Shown piece by piece: positions 33,871-45,628 of a stretch of DNA of 64,000 nucleotides. Within the stretch, counting starts at the first letter, position 1, and the number at the start of each line of letters is the position of its first letter. A program made the position numbers and the translations under genes. The notes below the pieces were generated by a model, which was not told where the DNA came from, searched no databases, and saw only the letters and a program-made list of their open reading frames with translations. The stretch comes from Macrotis lagotis (Eukaryota > Chordata > Mammalia > Peramelemorphia > Peramelidae): the NCBI RefSeq assembly GCF_037893015.1, contig NC_133666.1, positions 623,454,104 through 623,518,103 on the forward strand. Reading direction: 5' to 3'.

Positions 33871-35724
33871 AGTTTAAACACTCTTGCTTTTCATCAGGGT
33901 TTTTGGCCTCAAATATGGTGATGTCATCTTGGACTTCTTCAATGGAGAGACAATACTCAAACATACCCATATCTTCTAAGTCCAATCTCTTCAATTATAT
34001 TCAACCCTGTATTTATCCTAAGAGAAATACAAGTCTCAAGAGTTATAAGTATTATATCTTCCCTTTTAGGGCTGCATACAGTTTGATGGTCTTGACTAAC
34101 GTTTGTTTTTCTTTGTTTTGTTTTTTCCTTCCCCTTTCCATTTATCTTTTTACTCATCTCTTGAGTTGTGTATTTGGCAACTGAATTCTCTGTTCACTTC
34201 TAATCTTTTGGCCAGGATGTTGGAAATCCTGTGTTTTGTTGAACATTCATCATTTCCCCCGACAATATATGCTGAATTTTTCTTGGTAGTAAATTCTTGT
34301 TTGTAATTCCAAGTCTTTTGTCCTTCAATATATGGTATTCCAGATCCTTTCCTCCTTCAGTATTGAGGCTGCTATGTCCTGTGTGAGTCTGATTGTGTTT
34401 CTTTTGTAATTAAATTGCTTCCATTTGTTGCCTGTAGCACTTTTTCCCTTTATTTGAGAATTCTGGAATTTGGCTATAACAGCCTTTGGAGTTTTTATCC
34501 TGGGGTCTCTTTCTGGAGAGATTCTGTGTATTCTTTCAAAGACTATATTGTCTTCTTGTTCTAGCATATTTGGACAGTTTTCCCTGAAAATTTCCTACAA
34601 GATGTTTCCCAGGTTCTTTTTTTTTTGACCTAGGCTTTCTGGTAATCTGATGATTTGTAAATTATGTCTTCTGGATCTATTTTCCAGGTTGTTTGTTTTT
34701 TTCCTAAAAGGTACCTAACATTTTCTTCAATTTTTTTTTGTTTGATGAAATCTTGTACTCTTGTAGATTTGTTGGTTTCTATTTATTCAATTCTAATTTT
34801 TAGGGTTTTATTTTCTTCAATTAACTTTTGTGTTTCCTTTTCTAATTGTCCATTTTTACTTTCAATGGATTTGATTTCTTTGGTCAATTTTTCATAATTT
34901 TCATGATGACTCTCATTTCTTTTTTCCATTTTTTTCCTTCTTCCTCTGTTTTTGGTTTTTAAATTCTTTTTAAGCTTTTCTATGAGCTTTTGGATTTGAG
35001 ATCAAATCAAAGATTTTTTTGAGACTTCTCCTGTGAACAATTTTTCACTGATTTCTTCATCTAACATGGCATTATTATCATCTTTATCTGCAAAGTAGTT
35101 TTCTATAGTGAGCATTCTTTTAGCAATTTTGCTGTCATCTTTGTTGTTTTAACTCTGCTCCTGGGGTATAGGAAGTATAGAGCCAAGCTTTTTATGCTGG
35201 GGCTGGTGTCTGATCCCTGATATGTCACTGGTCAAGATGTTACCTATGCAGTCTAGGCCTTGCCTTTGCAGAGATTTATTTTCTCCTTTATGTCCAGGTT
35301 CTATCTATGCAATGGTTTGCTCCCAATCCAGTCCCATCTTTTGCCCCAATGTTCCCAAGGTTCAGACTTTGGGGATGGTTTGCTATCTAGCTGGTTTGCT
35401 ATCTAGCTTTTGGGACCTATGCTGTTGTCAAGTTATTGGGGCCTTGACTGCAAGTGTGGCTTAAAATCTCCCACTGACTTTTCCTCTCTTCTGCCTCCCT
35501 TGGCTTTACTTCCCTTTTCCCCCCAAAGAGACAGAACTTTAGTGAAGATTCTACATGATGTCTACCAATGAAAACTTCTTTGGATCTTCTCTTTTTCTTG
35601 GTGAGATCTGTAACTTTAATGTCAGTACAGAGGCTTCATTTATCTTTGGTAGGGAAAAGCTCCAGGAGCATTTTAGCTTCACATTTCCATCTTGGATCCA
35701 CCCTGGAAATTCCCTTGCACTATA

Positions 35725-35977
35725 TTTTAAAATGAAAAATTGGAAGGTGAAGAAAACTTAATGAGAAACTCCACTTGTTTGGGGGTTATATGACTAGAAA
35801 GGATGTGATAGAGAAGAAAATTTTAAAATTATTTTGCTCTCTAATTAGTAATTATTGATAACCAATTTTTTTCCTGTGCTAATAAATAGAAAAGAACCCT
35901 CTGCAGTAAATATACCCCTTGTTGGAAGGCAGCCATAATTAATCCTATTCAGACCCAAAGTTCCACCTTTACATGGT
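35725..35977. other. unassigned sequence before D1
   Basis: Low-copy-looking AT-rich DNA without an ORF or repeat I recognise. Confidence 0.4.
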
Positions 35978-36053
35978 AGTTTTTGTAGTATGAACTTCAG
36001 GGGATGCATCACTGTGTTTCCCGATCACTTTGATTCAGGCCTCAACCAAAACC
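35978..36053 (-). other. TRMD: TCR mu D segment 1 with 12- and 23-RSS
   Basis: In minus-strand order: nonamer GGTTTTGGT (8 of 9), a 12-base spacer, heptamer CAAAGTG, D coding ATCGGGAAA (36017-36025), heptamer CACAGTG, a 23-base spacer, nonamer ACAAAAACT (8 of 9). A 5' 12-RSS with a 3' 23-RSS is the arrangement of D segments in TCR beta and delta. It allows joining to the 12-RSS of J and to a further D. The 5' heptamer is the weakest element (5 of 7). Same orientation as J and C, 23 kb upstream of J. No promoter was identified. Confidence 0.82.
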
Positions 36054-36239
36054 TTTCTCCTCCCAACATCTTCTGCTCTCACCCCACTAACCTTAATGTC
36101 CTAGGTGGAGTTTTTTGGATCTTTGATCTTAGGGGAAAAGAGGAAGCAGCTGCCATTCTTTGATGTTGAGAGGACACCTGTGTCACACAGAACAAGCTAT
36201 CATCCTGAGAATCTAGATCCCACTACAAAATAACAAGTG

Positions 36240-36620
36240 GCTTCTAAGTATTAGAATTTAATTGTACATTTCTTCATCTTGCTCTTTTCTATTCAAACCA
36301 CAACCATTCTAATTCAGGCAGGCACTGATCATATTTTTCCTGAACTTTTGCAAAGATCTCCTAAATGATCTCCTGTAGCCATCCTTTCTTCTCTCTGAAA
36401 CATACTCTAAAGAGCTGACAAATTGTTATTGCTAAAGTTCTGGCCAGTTCCTACTCTGAAAGTTTCATACAGTTCCCTCTATGATAAAATAAAAATTCCT
36501 GTTTGAAGTTTAAACTTCTTCACAATCTTTCCAGAATTATTGATGATGTAAGAATTTTTCAGTGTTCCAATCAAATTATCCTTCTTGTTCCTGTACATAC
36601 ATAATGTTTCATTTCAAAGC
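36240..36620 (+). mobile_element. L2-like LINE fragment
   Basis: Phrases TTCAGGCAGGCACTGATCAT, AAAGATCTCCTAAATGATCT, CAGTTCCCTCTATGATAAAA and TTCTTCACAATCTTTCCAGA fit the L2 terminal region. Confidence 0.5.
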
Positions 36621-36639
36621 CTTTTGCTTTCTTATCTTG

Positions 36640-36900
36640 AACAGAATGAAGTGAACAGAACCCAGAAAAGAGTTTATATAAGTAGTAACATGGAAATCAT
36701 GTAAACTTTGAAAGAATTCAAAGCTTTAATGAAGTGTTCAATCAGGACTCTAAAAGACTGAAGTGAATATAGCCTCTTTTGTGGCAGAGAGAAAGTTGAC
36801 TACAAAAAAATGTAAAGAAGCATATATTTGATGTCATAGTGGATATGTTGATTTGTTTTGTTTACCATATTTATTGATTATAAGGGAAGACTATTTGGGG
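36640..36900 (+). mobile_element. old L1 3' UTR fragment
   Basis: GAATGAAGTGAACAGAACCC and GACTCTAAAAGACTGAAGTG resemble the L1 3' region at 19.70-19.83 kb. Confidence 0.5.
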
Positions 36901-37394
36901 AAGGGTTGATGGCCAATGAGAATGATGCAAAAGAAGAAAATACCATCAATAAAACTTTTAAAACAATACATACAAGAGAGTCTTTTTTCTGGAAGGAAGT
37001 GGAACCATTTTTCTTATTTTTCATTGTTTCTAACCTGTTTCTCTCCTATATAATTTTCATTCCACCTTATTAGAAGTTAACCTATAATAGAAATGATTTC
37101 CAGTCATTTCAGTATGCCATAAAGAGATCAGTATCCTATGTTTGGTGCACTCCTGGATTTGAAGGGAACTCTGAAAAAAGTGAGGTATTGAGACAGAATA
37201 TTCAGTTCAGGAAGAACACAACTATTATCTGTTATGTTCATAAGCACCTTGATGTCATATTGTTCCTTCTGTTGCTAAGGAAAAATGAAGGAAATAAAGT
37301 ATGTAAGCTAGGAGAAAAAAAGGAAAAACAAATTCCATAAGTCATCAGGAAAAGCTCCTTTAAACACAAAAGTCATTTGAATAATACTAGACCT

Positions 37395-37512
37395 AGAGTA
37401 GCTGGTGGCCCTATGGATAGAATCTTGAGTCTGAAATATGGAAGACTCCCCTTCTTCAATTCAAATATGGACTCAGAAACTTACTAGTTATGTGACCTCT
37501 AGGCAACACAAA
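37395..37512 (+). mobile_element. degraded tRNA-derived SINE
   Basis: GAGTAGCTGGTGGCCCTATG, TCAATTCAAATATGGACTCA and ACTAGTTATGTGACCTCTAG follow the SINE order with many changes. Confidence 0.5.
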
Positions 37513-37539
37513 ATAAAATGGAGGGGATGGTTAAAAATT

Positions 37540-39360
37540 ACTATGCATCTAATGAATCCAAAAAAAAGGAGAATTTGCCATCATGCTACCAAAACAAAAC
37601 ATTCCAAAAAATAAACAAGAAATACTATACTTAAAGGAACATATAAATACTCCAAATGGCTTAGCATCCATTTTCACAAAGGAAATATTATTTGAACTTT
37701 AAGAAAACATATATAATAGCACAATAATATCCCTCTATCAATTTTGGATTCATCTAACAAAAAGAAGCAAAAATGGAAACAGAATTAAACAAATTTCTAG
37801 ACAAACTAGACTTCAAAGACAATGTTTTTTTAAATAGTGTTAACCATAAATTTCCTTTGGCTAAAATGACGCAACTCAGTTAGTTTTATAAATGAAGTTT
37901 AATTCTCTAGGATCTTACCAAAACCCATGGGTGGATGGAATCCTTACCAATGTCAACATTGATAAAACATTTTGGGGTCATTTTCTATGAATTGAACAAA
38001 AAAATTAAACTCTTGGTGACCAACCAATGAGATTTCACATAGATGACATAGTTTTACAATATAATTCTCTCAAATCTTATAATATTTACTTAAAATTCCT
38101 TTTGACAAGAATTCTAATGTTTACAAATAACAATAGGATTATCTCTCTGCTCATTCAGGATGTCTCTTATCTCAAAGTTGATCAAGAACTAACATTGAGG
38201 ATAATCAGATAGTATTGAAACAAGGTGTAGTCAACATTGTAGAAGACAGATCTTACATAGCAGACTGATATTTTATAGCCATTAGTAAAAAGTTAAGAGA
38301 CTAACTTCTGATCAAAAATATATAGATCAAGAAATATTAATTCCATCTTAAAGAATATCAGATTAGACAATAGGAAAACAAAATAATAAATAGATTTCTC
38401 TGCACCACCTGTAACCTTTATAAAAACTGATCATGTATTAGGGTACAGAAATGTTGAAAATGAATGTAAAAATTAAGAAACAATCCATACATCCTTCTAG
38501 ACATGATGCAATAGGAATTTGTTCAAGGACCACAAACAAAAGATATAGACCCAAATGGAGACTTAACAATAAAATCTTAAATAATGAGTGGGTTAAAGAA
38601 CAAATAATAGAAACAAAGATAACTAATAACTAAATAAAAGAATTAAAATGTAGATACAAAATTTAAGATTTTTGGAATATAGCTAGAACTATCCTCAAGG
38701 GGGAAAACCATTAACAAAATGGAAAAATAAAGGATTAATAAACTGAATATGAATTTTAAAGACTAAAACCCCAACAAATAAGTAACTCTTAAAATAAACA
38801 CAAAAGAGAAGATATGAGAGAGGAAATAAATAAACTGGAAACAAAACTCACATAGAAATGATAAGAGAACTAAAAGCTGGTTCTTTGAAAAGCCAAAATG
38901 AGAAAACACTTATCTAATCAGATTTAAAGAACAAAATCAAATCAATAAAATAGCAAATGAGTGAGGGAGAGATCTTAACAAAGTCAAAAGAAATAAGAAA
39001 AAATAATTAGAATATGCTAGGCACCATTATCTGCAAATAAAACTAAGAACATAAAAATTATAAAAATTCATAAATATTAAGTACTCAAACTACCAGAAGA
39101 CTATCTAGTCTTTATTAAATAAACCAACCTCAAAAAATGAAACAATTATAGCTACAAAGGAATTACTGAAGAAAAATCTTTTGTTCCTAATGAAGACACA
39201 AGAAAAATTTATCAATCTCTGATAGAATTGTTAATATCCATACCTTACAATTTATTCTCAAAATTGGAAAAAAGAAAGCAGCTTACCAGAACTTATGAAA
39301 AAATATAGTCTAATACCTAAATCAGGGAACATTAAAAACATTGAAAGGACAATATCAGGA
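37540..39360 (+). mobile_element. old L1 ORF2 fragment
   Basis: A frame at 38451-38633 ends WRLNNKILNNEWVKEQI, like the L1 ORF2 phrase WKLNNxLLNxxWV. Farther on, GCTGGTTCTTTGAAAAGCC and AATAGCAAATGAGTGAGGGA follow the usual ORF2 order toward the RT domain. Many stops. The part before 38400 is less certain. Confidence 0.55.
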
Positions 39361-39959
39361 ACTCCAACCCCAGGATCACCCATGAGCACTGGAATTCACT
39401 AGATTCTTCCAACAATCTTCACCTTTCCCATTATCCTTTTTACTTCATGTTTCATTCTTCTGTATACCAGGAGTCAGCACGGGTTGATAGATGGCAGATC
39501 CTGAAGTTGGTATCTGGAAGTCCAGAGAATTCCAAGGATGGTTGGGATAAAGAGGGAGTCATAAAATGAACACCCTCTTTCCTAGGAAGAATCATGAATG
39601 GGCAGCCCCTCTTTACTCTATATCCATCCCACCTCCCTGTTCATGGGATTATAATCTCTAACTAGAAGAATCAGTGAAAGTTCCACATCTAGTCAACACA
39701 ATTTCAGATTCCATGCCTGAACAAAATTGTTTTGAACATGCTAAGTTTGAGATGTATGTGGGATATTGAAGAAAAGATGTTCAACTAGTGATGTGGAACT
39801 AGGGTTTGAGAAAACTCTGTGTCTGTGAAACCTCCCAGAATTAGAAATATAGTTGAAATAACTCTAATATCTGCATTTTTTTAGTTCAAGTTTGATATTA
39901 AGATGAAGTAAGATGCTTATAAAATACTAGATAATTGAAAAAAGGCCTGAACTTAAGGC
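39361..39959. other. unassigned noncoding sequence
   Basis: No ORF or recognised repeat. Confidence 0.4.
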
Positions 39960-40145
39960 ATTGATTGTTCTTCATTTTCAAATGAATGATATCTTGACTT
40001 ATTTATGAACTAGATTTCAGTGAGACAGAGTTGCATAAACTAGTCTCACACTCTTCCAGAATCATCAAAGTCCAGTGGCAAGTAAAAGTCAGGATGATTT
40101 GTGATAGCCTGGGATGGAGTGGATGACCTTGGCATCTTCAGTGTA
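39960..40145 (-). mobile_element. RTE/Mar1-type SINE tail, antisense, diverged
   Basis: TTGTTCTTCATTTTCAAATG, GTCTCACACTCTTCCAGAAT, AAAGTCCAGTGGCAAG and CAGGATGATTTGTGATAGCC mirror, in reverse, the RTE-derived tail seen in sense at 55.5-55.7 kb. Confidence 0.5.
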
Positions 40146-40439
40146 TAACCACACTCTAATTGTTCCATAGTACCTACTTCAACCACTTCATGGCTATTGA
40201 AACAAATTATTCTCAACTCAAGAACATTCTATTTCCAGTCTAACAATCAAATCCTTTTTATAACACATACAGTAAATCATCCCTTGGGATTCTCTTAACA
40301 GACCTCTAGCAATATGGTGGATTACCTGTCTACTCCTGAATGTGAATCCTTGATCCACTGACTTGATTCTGAGGAAAACTCTTTCCTGCTCTCAAGTGAT
40401 CAGAACAAGAGATTTGTTTTTAAAAGATTTTATTGATGG

Positions 40440-43175
40440 GGTGGAACCAAGATGGCAGCATTTCCCGAGAACTCCAACCCCCCAAACCTCAAAAAAATGA
40501 ACAAAGGATGGCTCTAGACAGAATATAGAGGGGCAGAACCCACAGAAAGATTGAGTGATACATTTTCCCAGTCCAAGACAACTTACAAGTTCCGCAGGAA
40601 AGGTGTGTTTCAATAGGACTGAGGACTGGAAAATATGGTGCTGCACAGCCCAGCGCAGCCCAGTCCAGAGCAGACCAGTCCAGCTCAGCCCAGAAATCAC
40701 TGCCAACAGCTTGAAGGGGCAGGGATAGAATTCTGCTGCACCTGGTGAGTGTAGAGTGAGGAGCACAGCCACAGAATCTGCAGCAAGAATTGGGAAAAAG
40801 CAGCCTGCACCTACAGAGACAGTAAGGGAAGTCTGCAGAAATTTCTCTGTTCTCCAGGGGTAGGACTCTCCTGTTTGCCTACACTCAGATATTGCAGTTT
40901 GGGCTTCCATATCAAGCTAGATCCATCCTTATAGCCCTAGGGCAAAGGGGAGGACTGTGGTCTTCTACATATCAAAGCACAAACTAGAGAGCATAAGATC
41001 TTGGAGAAATAAAGGTCCCAGTGGGGTATCCCCCCCCCAAAAAAAAGAAACCCAACCCTAAAGCCTTGGAAGTGCTGTGAATTAGTCTTGGGCTGAGGAA
41101 ATGAGTAAACAACAGAAAAAGAAGAATCTGACCATAGATAATTACATTAGTCCCATGGAAGATCAAAATACATACTCAGATGATGACAAAATCAAAGCTT
41201 CTGTATCCAAAACCTCCAAGAGAAATAGAAAATAGGCTCAGACTATGGATGTGCTCAAAAAAAGACTTTGAAAAGCAATTAAGGGAGGTGGAGGAAAAAT
41301 TGAGAGGAGAAATGAGAGCAATGCAGAAAAATCATGGAAACCAAATCAAAAGCTTGGTGAAAGATATACAAAAAAATACTGAAGAAAATAAAGTTAAAAA
41401 ACAAGTTTAGACCTAATGCAAAAAGCAAAACAAAAGGCAAATGAAGTGAAGAATGCCTTAAAGAGCAGAATTGGCCAGCTGGAAAAGGAGATTAAAAAAA
41501 GCTCTCTGAAGAAAATAACTCCTTCAAATGCAAAATGGAACTAAAGGAAGCTGATGACTTTGCAAGAAAGCAGGAAAAAATAAAACTCTGCCAAAAAAAA
41601 TTAGAAGAAAATGTGAAATATTTCACTGGAAAAACACCCAACCTCAAAAACTGATCCAGAAGAAATAATTTAAAAATTATTGAGCTATCTGAAAGCCACA
41701 ATCAGGAGCAGAGCCTAGACTTCATTTTTCAAGAAATAATACAACAAAATTGCCCTGAGATCCTAGAAGCGAAGGGTAAAATAGAAATCAAGAGAATTCA
41801 CCAGTCACCTCCTAAAAGAAATCCCAAAAGAAAAACTTCCAAGAATATTCTACCCAAATTCCAAAACTCCCAAATCAACGAGAAAATTCTAAAAGCTGCC
41901 AGAAACAAGCAATTCAACTACTGAGGCTCCATAGTCAGGATTACACAGGATCTAGCAGCATCTACATTAAGGGCTCATAGGGATTGGAATATGATATTCT
42001 GGAAGTCAAAAGATCTTGGTTTACAACCAAGAATCAACTACCCAGCAAAACTGAACAATCTCTTTCAAGGGAAAAGATGGACTTTCAATGAAACAGGGGA
42101 CTTTCAAATTTTCCTATTGAGACGACCAGAGCTAAACAAAAAGTTTGATCTCCAAGTACAGGACTCTAGTGAACCATAGAGGGAGTGGAAGAGAGGGACT
42201 AACTATGAGAAACTTGATGATGTTGAACTGTTTGTATTCCTGCACAGGAAGAAGATATTGATAACTCATATGAACTTTCTCATTTATAAGAGCTATTAGA
42301 AGGAGCATATATATAGACAGAACATAAGAAGGACCAGAATATAATGATATATATGGTAAATGGATGGAGTGAATGGGTGATGGAGGAAAGTACTGGGAGG
42401 AAGGAAAAGGAGATGAAGAAGAAGCTGAGAGATTTCACATAAGAGTCAAGAAAAAACTTTTTCGCTGGAGTGGAGGGGGGAGAAGGCAAGGGGGAATGAG
42501 TGAACCTTCATTCTCATTGGAAATGGATCAGGGAGGAAATGACATACACACTTAATAGGGTGAGGAAATCTATCTTGCCCTGGAGAAGGATAGGAGGAAA
42601 GGGACAGGATGAGGGGGAATGGGGGGAGGGAAAGGGGGAATAGGTGATAGAAGAGAGGGAAAATCAAGGGGGAGGGTCTCAGATTCAACACACTTTTAGA
42701 CAGGGCCAGGATGAAAGGAGAGAGAGAGAGAGAATAGAATAAATGAGAGTGAGGAGAAATAGAGTGGAGGTACAGCTAGCAATAGCAACTGTGGGGAAAA
42801 ATATTGAAGCAACTTCTCTGGTGGACTTATGATAAAGAAAGCAATTCACCCCAGAGACAGAGCCATTGGAATATGAACACAGACTGAAATACATTTTTTT
42901 CTCTCTTTCTCTCTGTTCTTGAGGTTTCCCATCTTCTGGGTGGGGGGGCAGGAGGGGGTTTATGTTTATTCTTATGTTTGCTCTTTTAACATTCAATTTA
43001 CATCATTGTAAGGCATGGAAACAATGTAGTGACTGCCAGACAGCCTTCTGGGGGGGGCGGGAAGGGAGGAGGGGAAAAATTGTAGAATTCAGAGCCTTAC
43101 AAAAAATGATGGGTACATATTACTATTGTATATAATTGGAAAACAAATAAAATGTTAAAAGTAAAAAAAAAAAAG
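40440..43175 (+). mobile_element. HAL1-like element, full length, with TSD
   Basis: Exact 17-base target-site duplication AAAGATTTTATTGATGG (40423-40439 and 43176-43192). It begins GGTGGAACCAAGATGGCAGC, has about 660 bases of 5' UTR, ORF1 from 41101 (MSKQQKKKNLTIDNYI) to about 42177, and about 1 kb of G-rich 3' UTR ending AAATAAAATG and an A-tail. The whole 2.74-kb unit between the duplications has ORF1 but no ORF2, so it is a complete ORF1-only insertion, presumably mobilised by L1 ORF2 in trans. Confidence 0.85.
41101..42177 (+). pseudogene. HAL1-like ORF1, broken
   Basis: N-terminus MSKQQKKKNLTIDNYI, a coiled coil (KKDFEKQLREVEEKLRGEMR), then RNA-binding region phrases NLKIIELSES and ENCPE-like sequence near 41755 and a C-terminus near QPRINYPAKLNNLFQGKRW. 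Several stops and frameshifts break it (for example near 41235, 41408 and 41655), so it is noncoding. Confidence 0.75.
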
Positions 43176-43192
43176 AAAGATTTTATTGATGG

Positions 43193-43558
43193 ATAGAAAG
43201 AATGACCAAGTCAAGAGCATTCTATTCAGTTTGTCCATGATCTTTCCTGATGATTCTCAGGTAGTCAGCAGTGGGGGAAAACCTCACCCTGAGCTTTCCT
43301 TAATGCTACCAATTCCAGTATGTGACACTGACCTCTCAACTTTTTCTAACCATTCTGGGTCCAAAGAATATGATCTGATAGTCAGAAGGGCCAGAAATCT
43401 TTAAATATTCTAGATGATATAAAATAAAAGGGGGGGAAATGCCTTTCAATGGATTTTACAGATGAGGAAGAGGAAAGATAACCTCAAAGTAGCCATCAAT
43501 GGAAAGAATTACCGGTGATACCATAGATATATTAACAAAGTCAAAAGAAGTGACTTGG
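43193..43558. other. unassigned noncoding sequence
   Basis: Contains a short open stretch (43186-43404) with no recognisable domain. Confidence 0.4.
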
Positions 43559-43711
43559 TGGGGCGGCTAGTTGGCATAGTGGATAAAGCACCGGCCTTGG
43601 AGTCAGGAGTACCTGGGTTCAAATCCGGTCTCAGACACTTAATAATTACCTAGCTGTGTGACCTTGGGGCAAGCCACTTAACCCCATTTGCCTTGCAAAA
43701 ACCTAAAAAAA
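43559..43711 (+). mobile_element. SINE with TSD
   Basis: Near-consensus copy. The flanks AGAAGTGACTTGG and AGAAGTTGACTTGG differ by one base insertion. Confidence 0.9.
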
Positions 43712-43969
43712 GAAGAAGTTGACTTGGGGGCAATGGAGGGGAGAGACAATGAGTTTAGCTTTGGATAGGATTATTAGTATGATGGAAGGAAGAGGATGGG
43801 TCTGAGATCAGATCCATAAGATAAGAGATCAGAAGCAGGAAAATACATTGGGAGATGACTAGAATGATGCAAGTGTTTAGCTTTGAGTGCCTGTGTTATA
43901 AGGTAGGAATGTCACTGGAGAGGAAAGGACAGATGTTAGTAAGGTGTTAAAAATCGAATTAATGAACTC

Positions 43970-44220
43970 AAAACTAAGCAGGAATCTCCTTTACAACATT
44001 TGTCACTGAGTGGTCCTCCAGCCTTCACTTGGAGGGATAAAGAATCACTTCCACAGGGTAACTCATTCAATTTCAGGATATCTCTGATGCTTTAGACATT
44101 TTCCTTACAATGAGTCAAAACATACCCATCTGAAACTTCTATCCAGTTTTGCCTCCTGGAACTACGAGCCTCTTCCCCATAACAATATTTCAACTACTTA
44201 AAAAAGTTTAATCTCCTCAC
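43970..44220 (+). mobile_element. CR1/L3-like fragment
   Basis: GTCACTGAGTGGTCCTCCAG, ACAGGGTAACTCATTCAATT, ACATTTTCCTTACAATGAGT and GAAACTTCTATCCAGTTTTG match the same ancient repeat as 10.38-10.60 kb. Confidence 0.4.
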
Positions 44221-44525
44221 ATAGTTGGAACTTGGAGTAGCTTGTCCAAAAGATGAGTGGGGGAAGGAAAGAACTAGGAAGCCTTCAATGAATTAGCCAA
44301 AGTAAGGCCTGATACTGGCCTGTTCTACTCTACAAGAGCTTTGTCTTACTGCAGACCTGCTTCAAGGCCCCCATTTATCATCTATAACACTGTCCCCTCC
44401 ATTCTAGCCCAATTGCTCTAGTGCCAAAGAGTCTTAAGTCCAAGCCTAGTCAGGTTTCATGTCTTCATAACTATCAGTCCCAAGTGTCCCTACCACTTCT
44501 CCCCATCCCCATCAGCTGACTGGCT

Positions 44526-44607
44526 TGTTTTTGTCCCAAGTGTCTCTGAAGTCATATCACTGTGCTTTCCCTGAATTGACACAGTGACACAGGGCCCACC
44601 CTAAACT
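44526..44607 (-). other. TRMD: TCR mu D segment 2 with 12- and 23-RSS
   Basis: In minus-strand order: nonamer AGTTTAGGG (5 of 9), a 12-base spacer, perfect heptamer CACTGTG, D coding TCAATTCAGGGAAAG (44565-44579), perfect heptamer CACAGTG, a 23-base spacer, nonamer ACAAAAACA (8 of 9). Both heptamers are consensus and both spacers have exact length. It shares the GGGAAA core with D1 and lies 8.5 kb further upstream in the same orientation. The 5' nonamer is weak, which may lower its use as a partner for V. Confidence 0.85.
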
Positions 44608-44609
44608 CT

Positions 44610-45240
44610 GAGAGCAATGGGGCCCTAACAAGACTACAGAGGATTCACAAACCTCACCAAAGCATGCCAAACATTTAAAGATGCACAGGTTCTTATAGTG
44701 AATTTACAAGCCAAGCATAGGAGATATGGAGCTACAAAGAGAATATACAGATTCTGAGCAAGGATACACAGAAGTGTGCAAGGAATGCAGAAGTTCTAGG
44801 TAAAATGCTTCCTAGAGTGAGGTGAAGTACTGATAAGGCAGAGCTCTTGACAATATATGTAGTTTCCTCATAGAGGACACAAAGTTAGATTCTGAAAATG
44901 ATGCCCAAGTCCTTGATGGAAAATACAGAAGACTTAAGGAGAGTGCCCAAGATCTGCTGAGAATGTGCGTGAAATTCCAGGGAATGCATGCCCCTGTCTA
45001 AAGAATGCCCAGGTTTCACAGAAGAGACAAATAAGACAATGTACTTAAAGAGGTTGCAAAGGTTAATAAAGGATGTTAAAGTTATTTCAGAGAATACATA
45101 GGAACAGCAAAAAATGGTGCAGTATTCAGGGTCTTTTAGAAGATGGATGAGCCTCTTACAAAGGTTGCATAGATTCTTTCAGGGGATATAAAGACTCAAC
45201 AGAAGATTCACCTGTTCTTTCAATGCAGGTACATGTTACT
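44610..45240. repeat. possible degenerate tandem repeat (about 30-35 bp)
   Basis: Recurring phrases such as ATGCCCAAGTCC, GTGCCCAAGATC, ATGCCCCTGTC, AATGCCCAGGTTTCACAG, GGTTGCAAAGG and AGGTTGCATAG, spaced irregularly. No ORF. Confidence 0.35.
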
Positions 45241-45615
45241 GGTCCCCAAATTCCTTGTCATTTTCAAGTGTTGTAAGGTAGCATAGTGATCACTGGTTTT
45301 TATCTAATTTTAAATAGCTCCAGCTGAAAGCTATGAGGAGGGTTTATTTTTGTTTATTTTCTCTCCTCTGAATTTTCATATTAGAGTACACCTTGCGGGG
45401 AGGATAGTTTATCTACCACTATCAGACCTCAACCCCTCTACAAAAATAACAAAAGCAACTTAAAGTTGGAACACTTGGCAGCGAGATGCACTCAGTGAGA
45501 GGGGGGATTTCTTCTACCTGTTTTTTCTGTAAACTTTTCTGAGAGCAGGGCAAAGACTGGCCATTGTAATGACAGACACCTGTCTTTGGTTTATCTCATG
45601 GGTAATCCTGAGTTT
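45241..45615. other. unassigned noncoding sequence
   Basis: No ORF or recognised repeat. Confidence 0.4.
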
Positions 45616-45628
45616 AAGAGTTCATAGA

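Larger units (their letters stand above)
31641..35720 (-). mobile_element. old antisense L1 (ORF2 5' part, ORF1, 5' end)
   Basis: Left part: GTGTTTCTTGTAAACAACAT and TTTTTAATCCATTCTGTTAT, the antisense ORF2 endonuclease region also seen at 50.5 kb. At 34325-34567 the minus frame gives ORF1 sequence (NIVFERIHRISPERDPRIK). Continuing antisense ORF1 runs to about 35050, then 5' UTR to about 35720 (CATCTTGGATCC, the complement of a GATCCAAGATG start). It is interrupted by the HMGB1 retrocopy and by an unassigned block at about 33290-33870. Confidence 0.7.
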
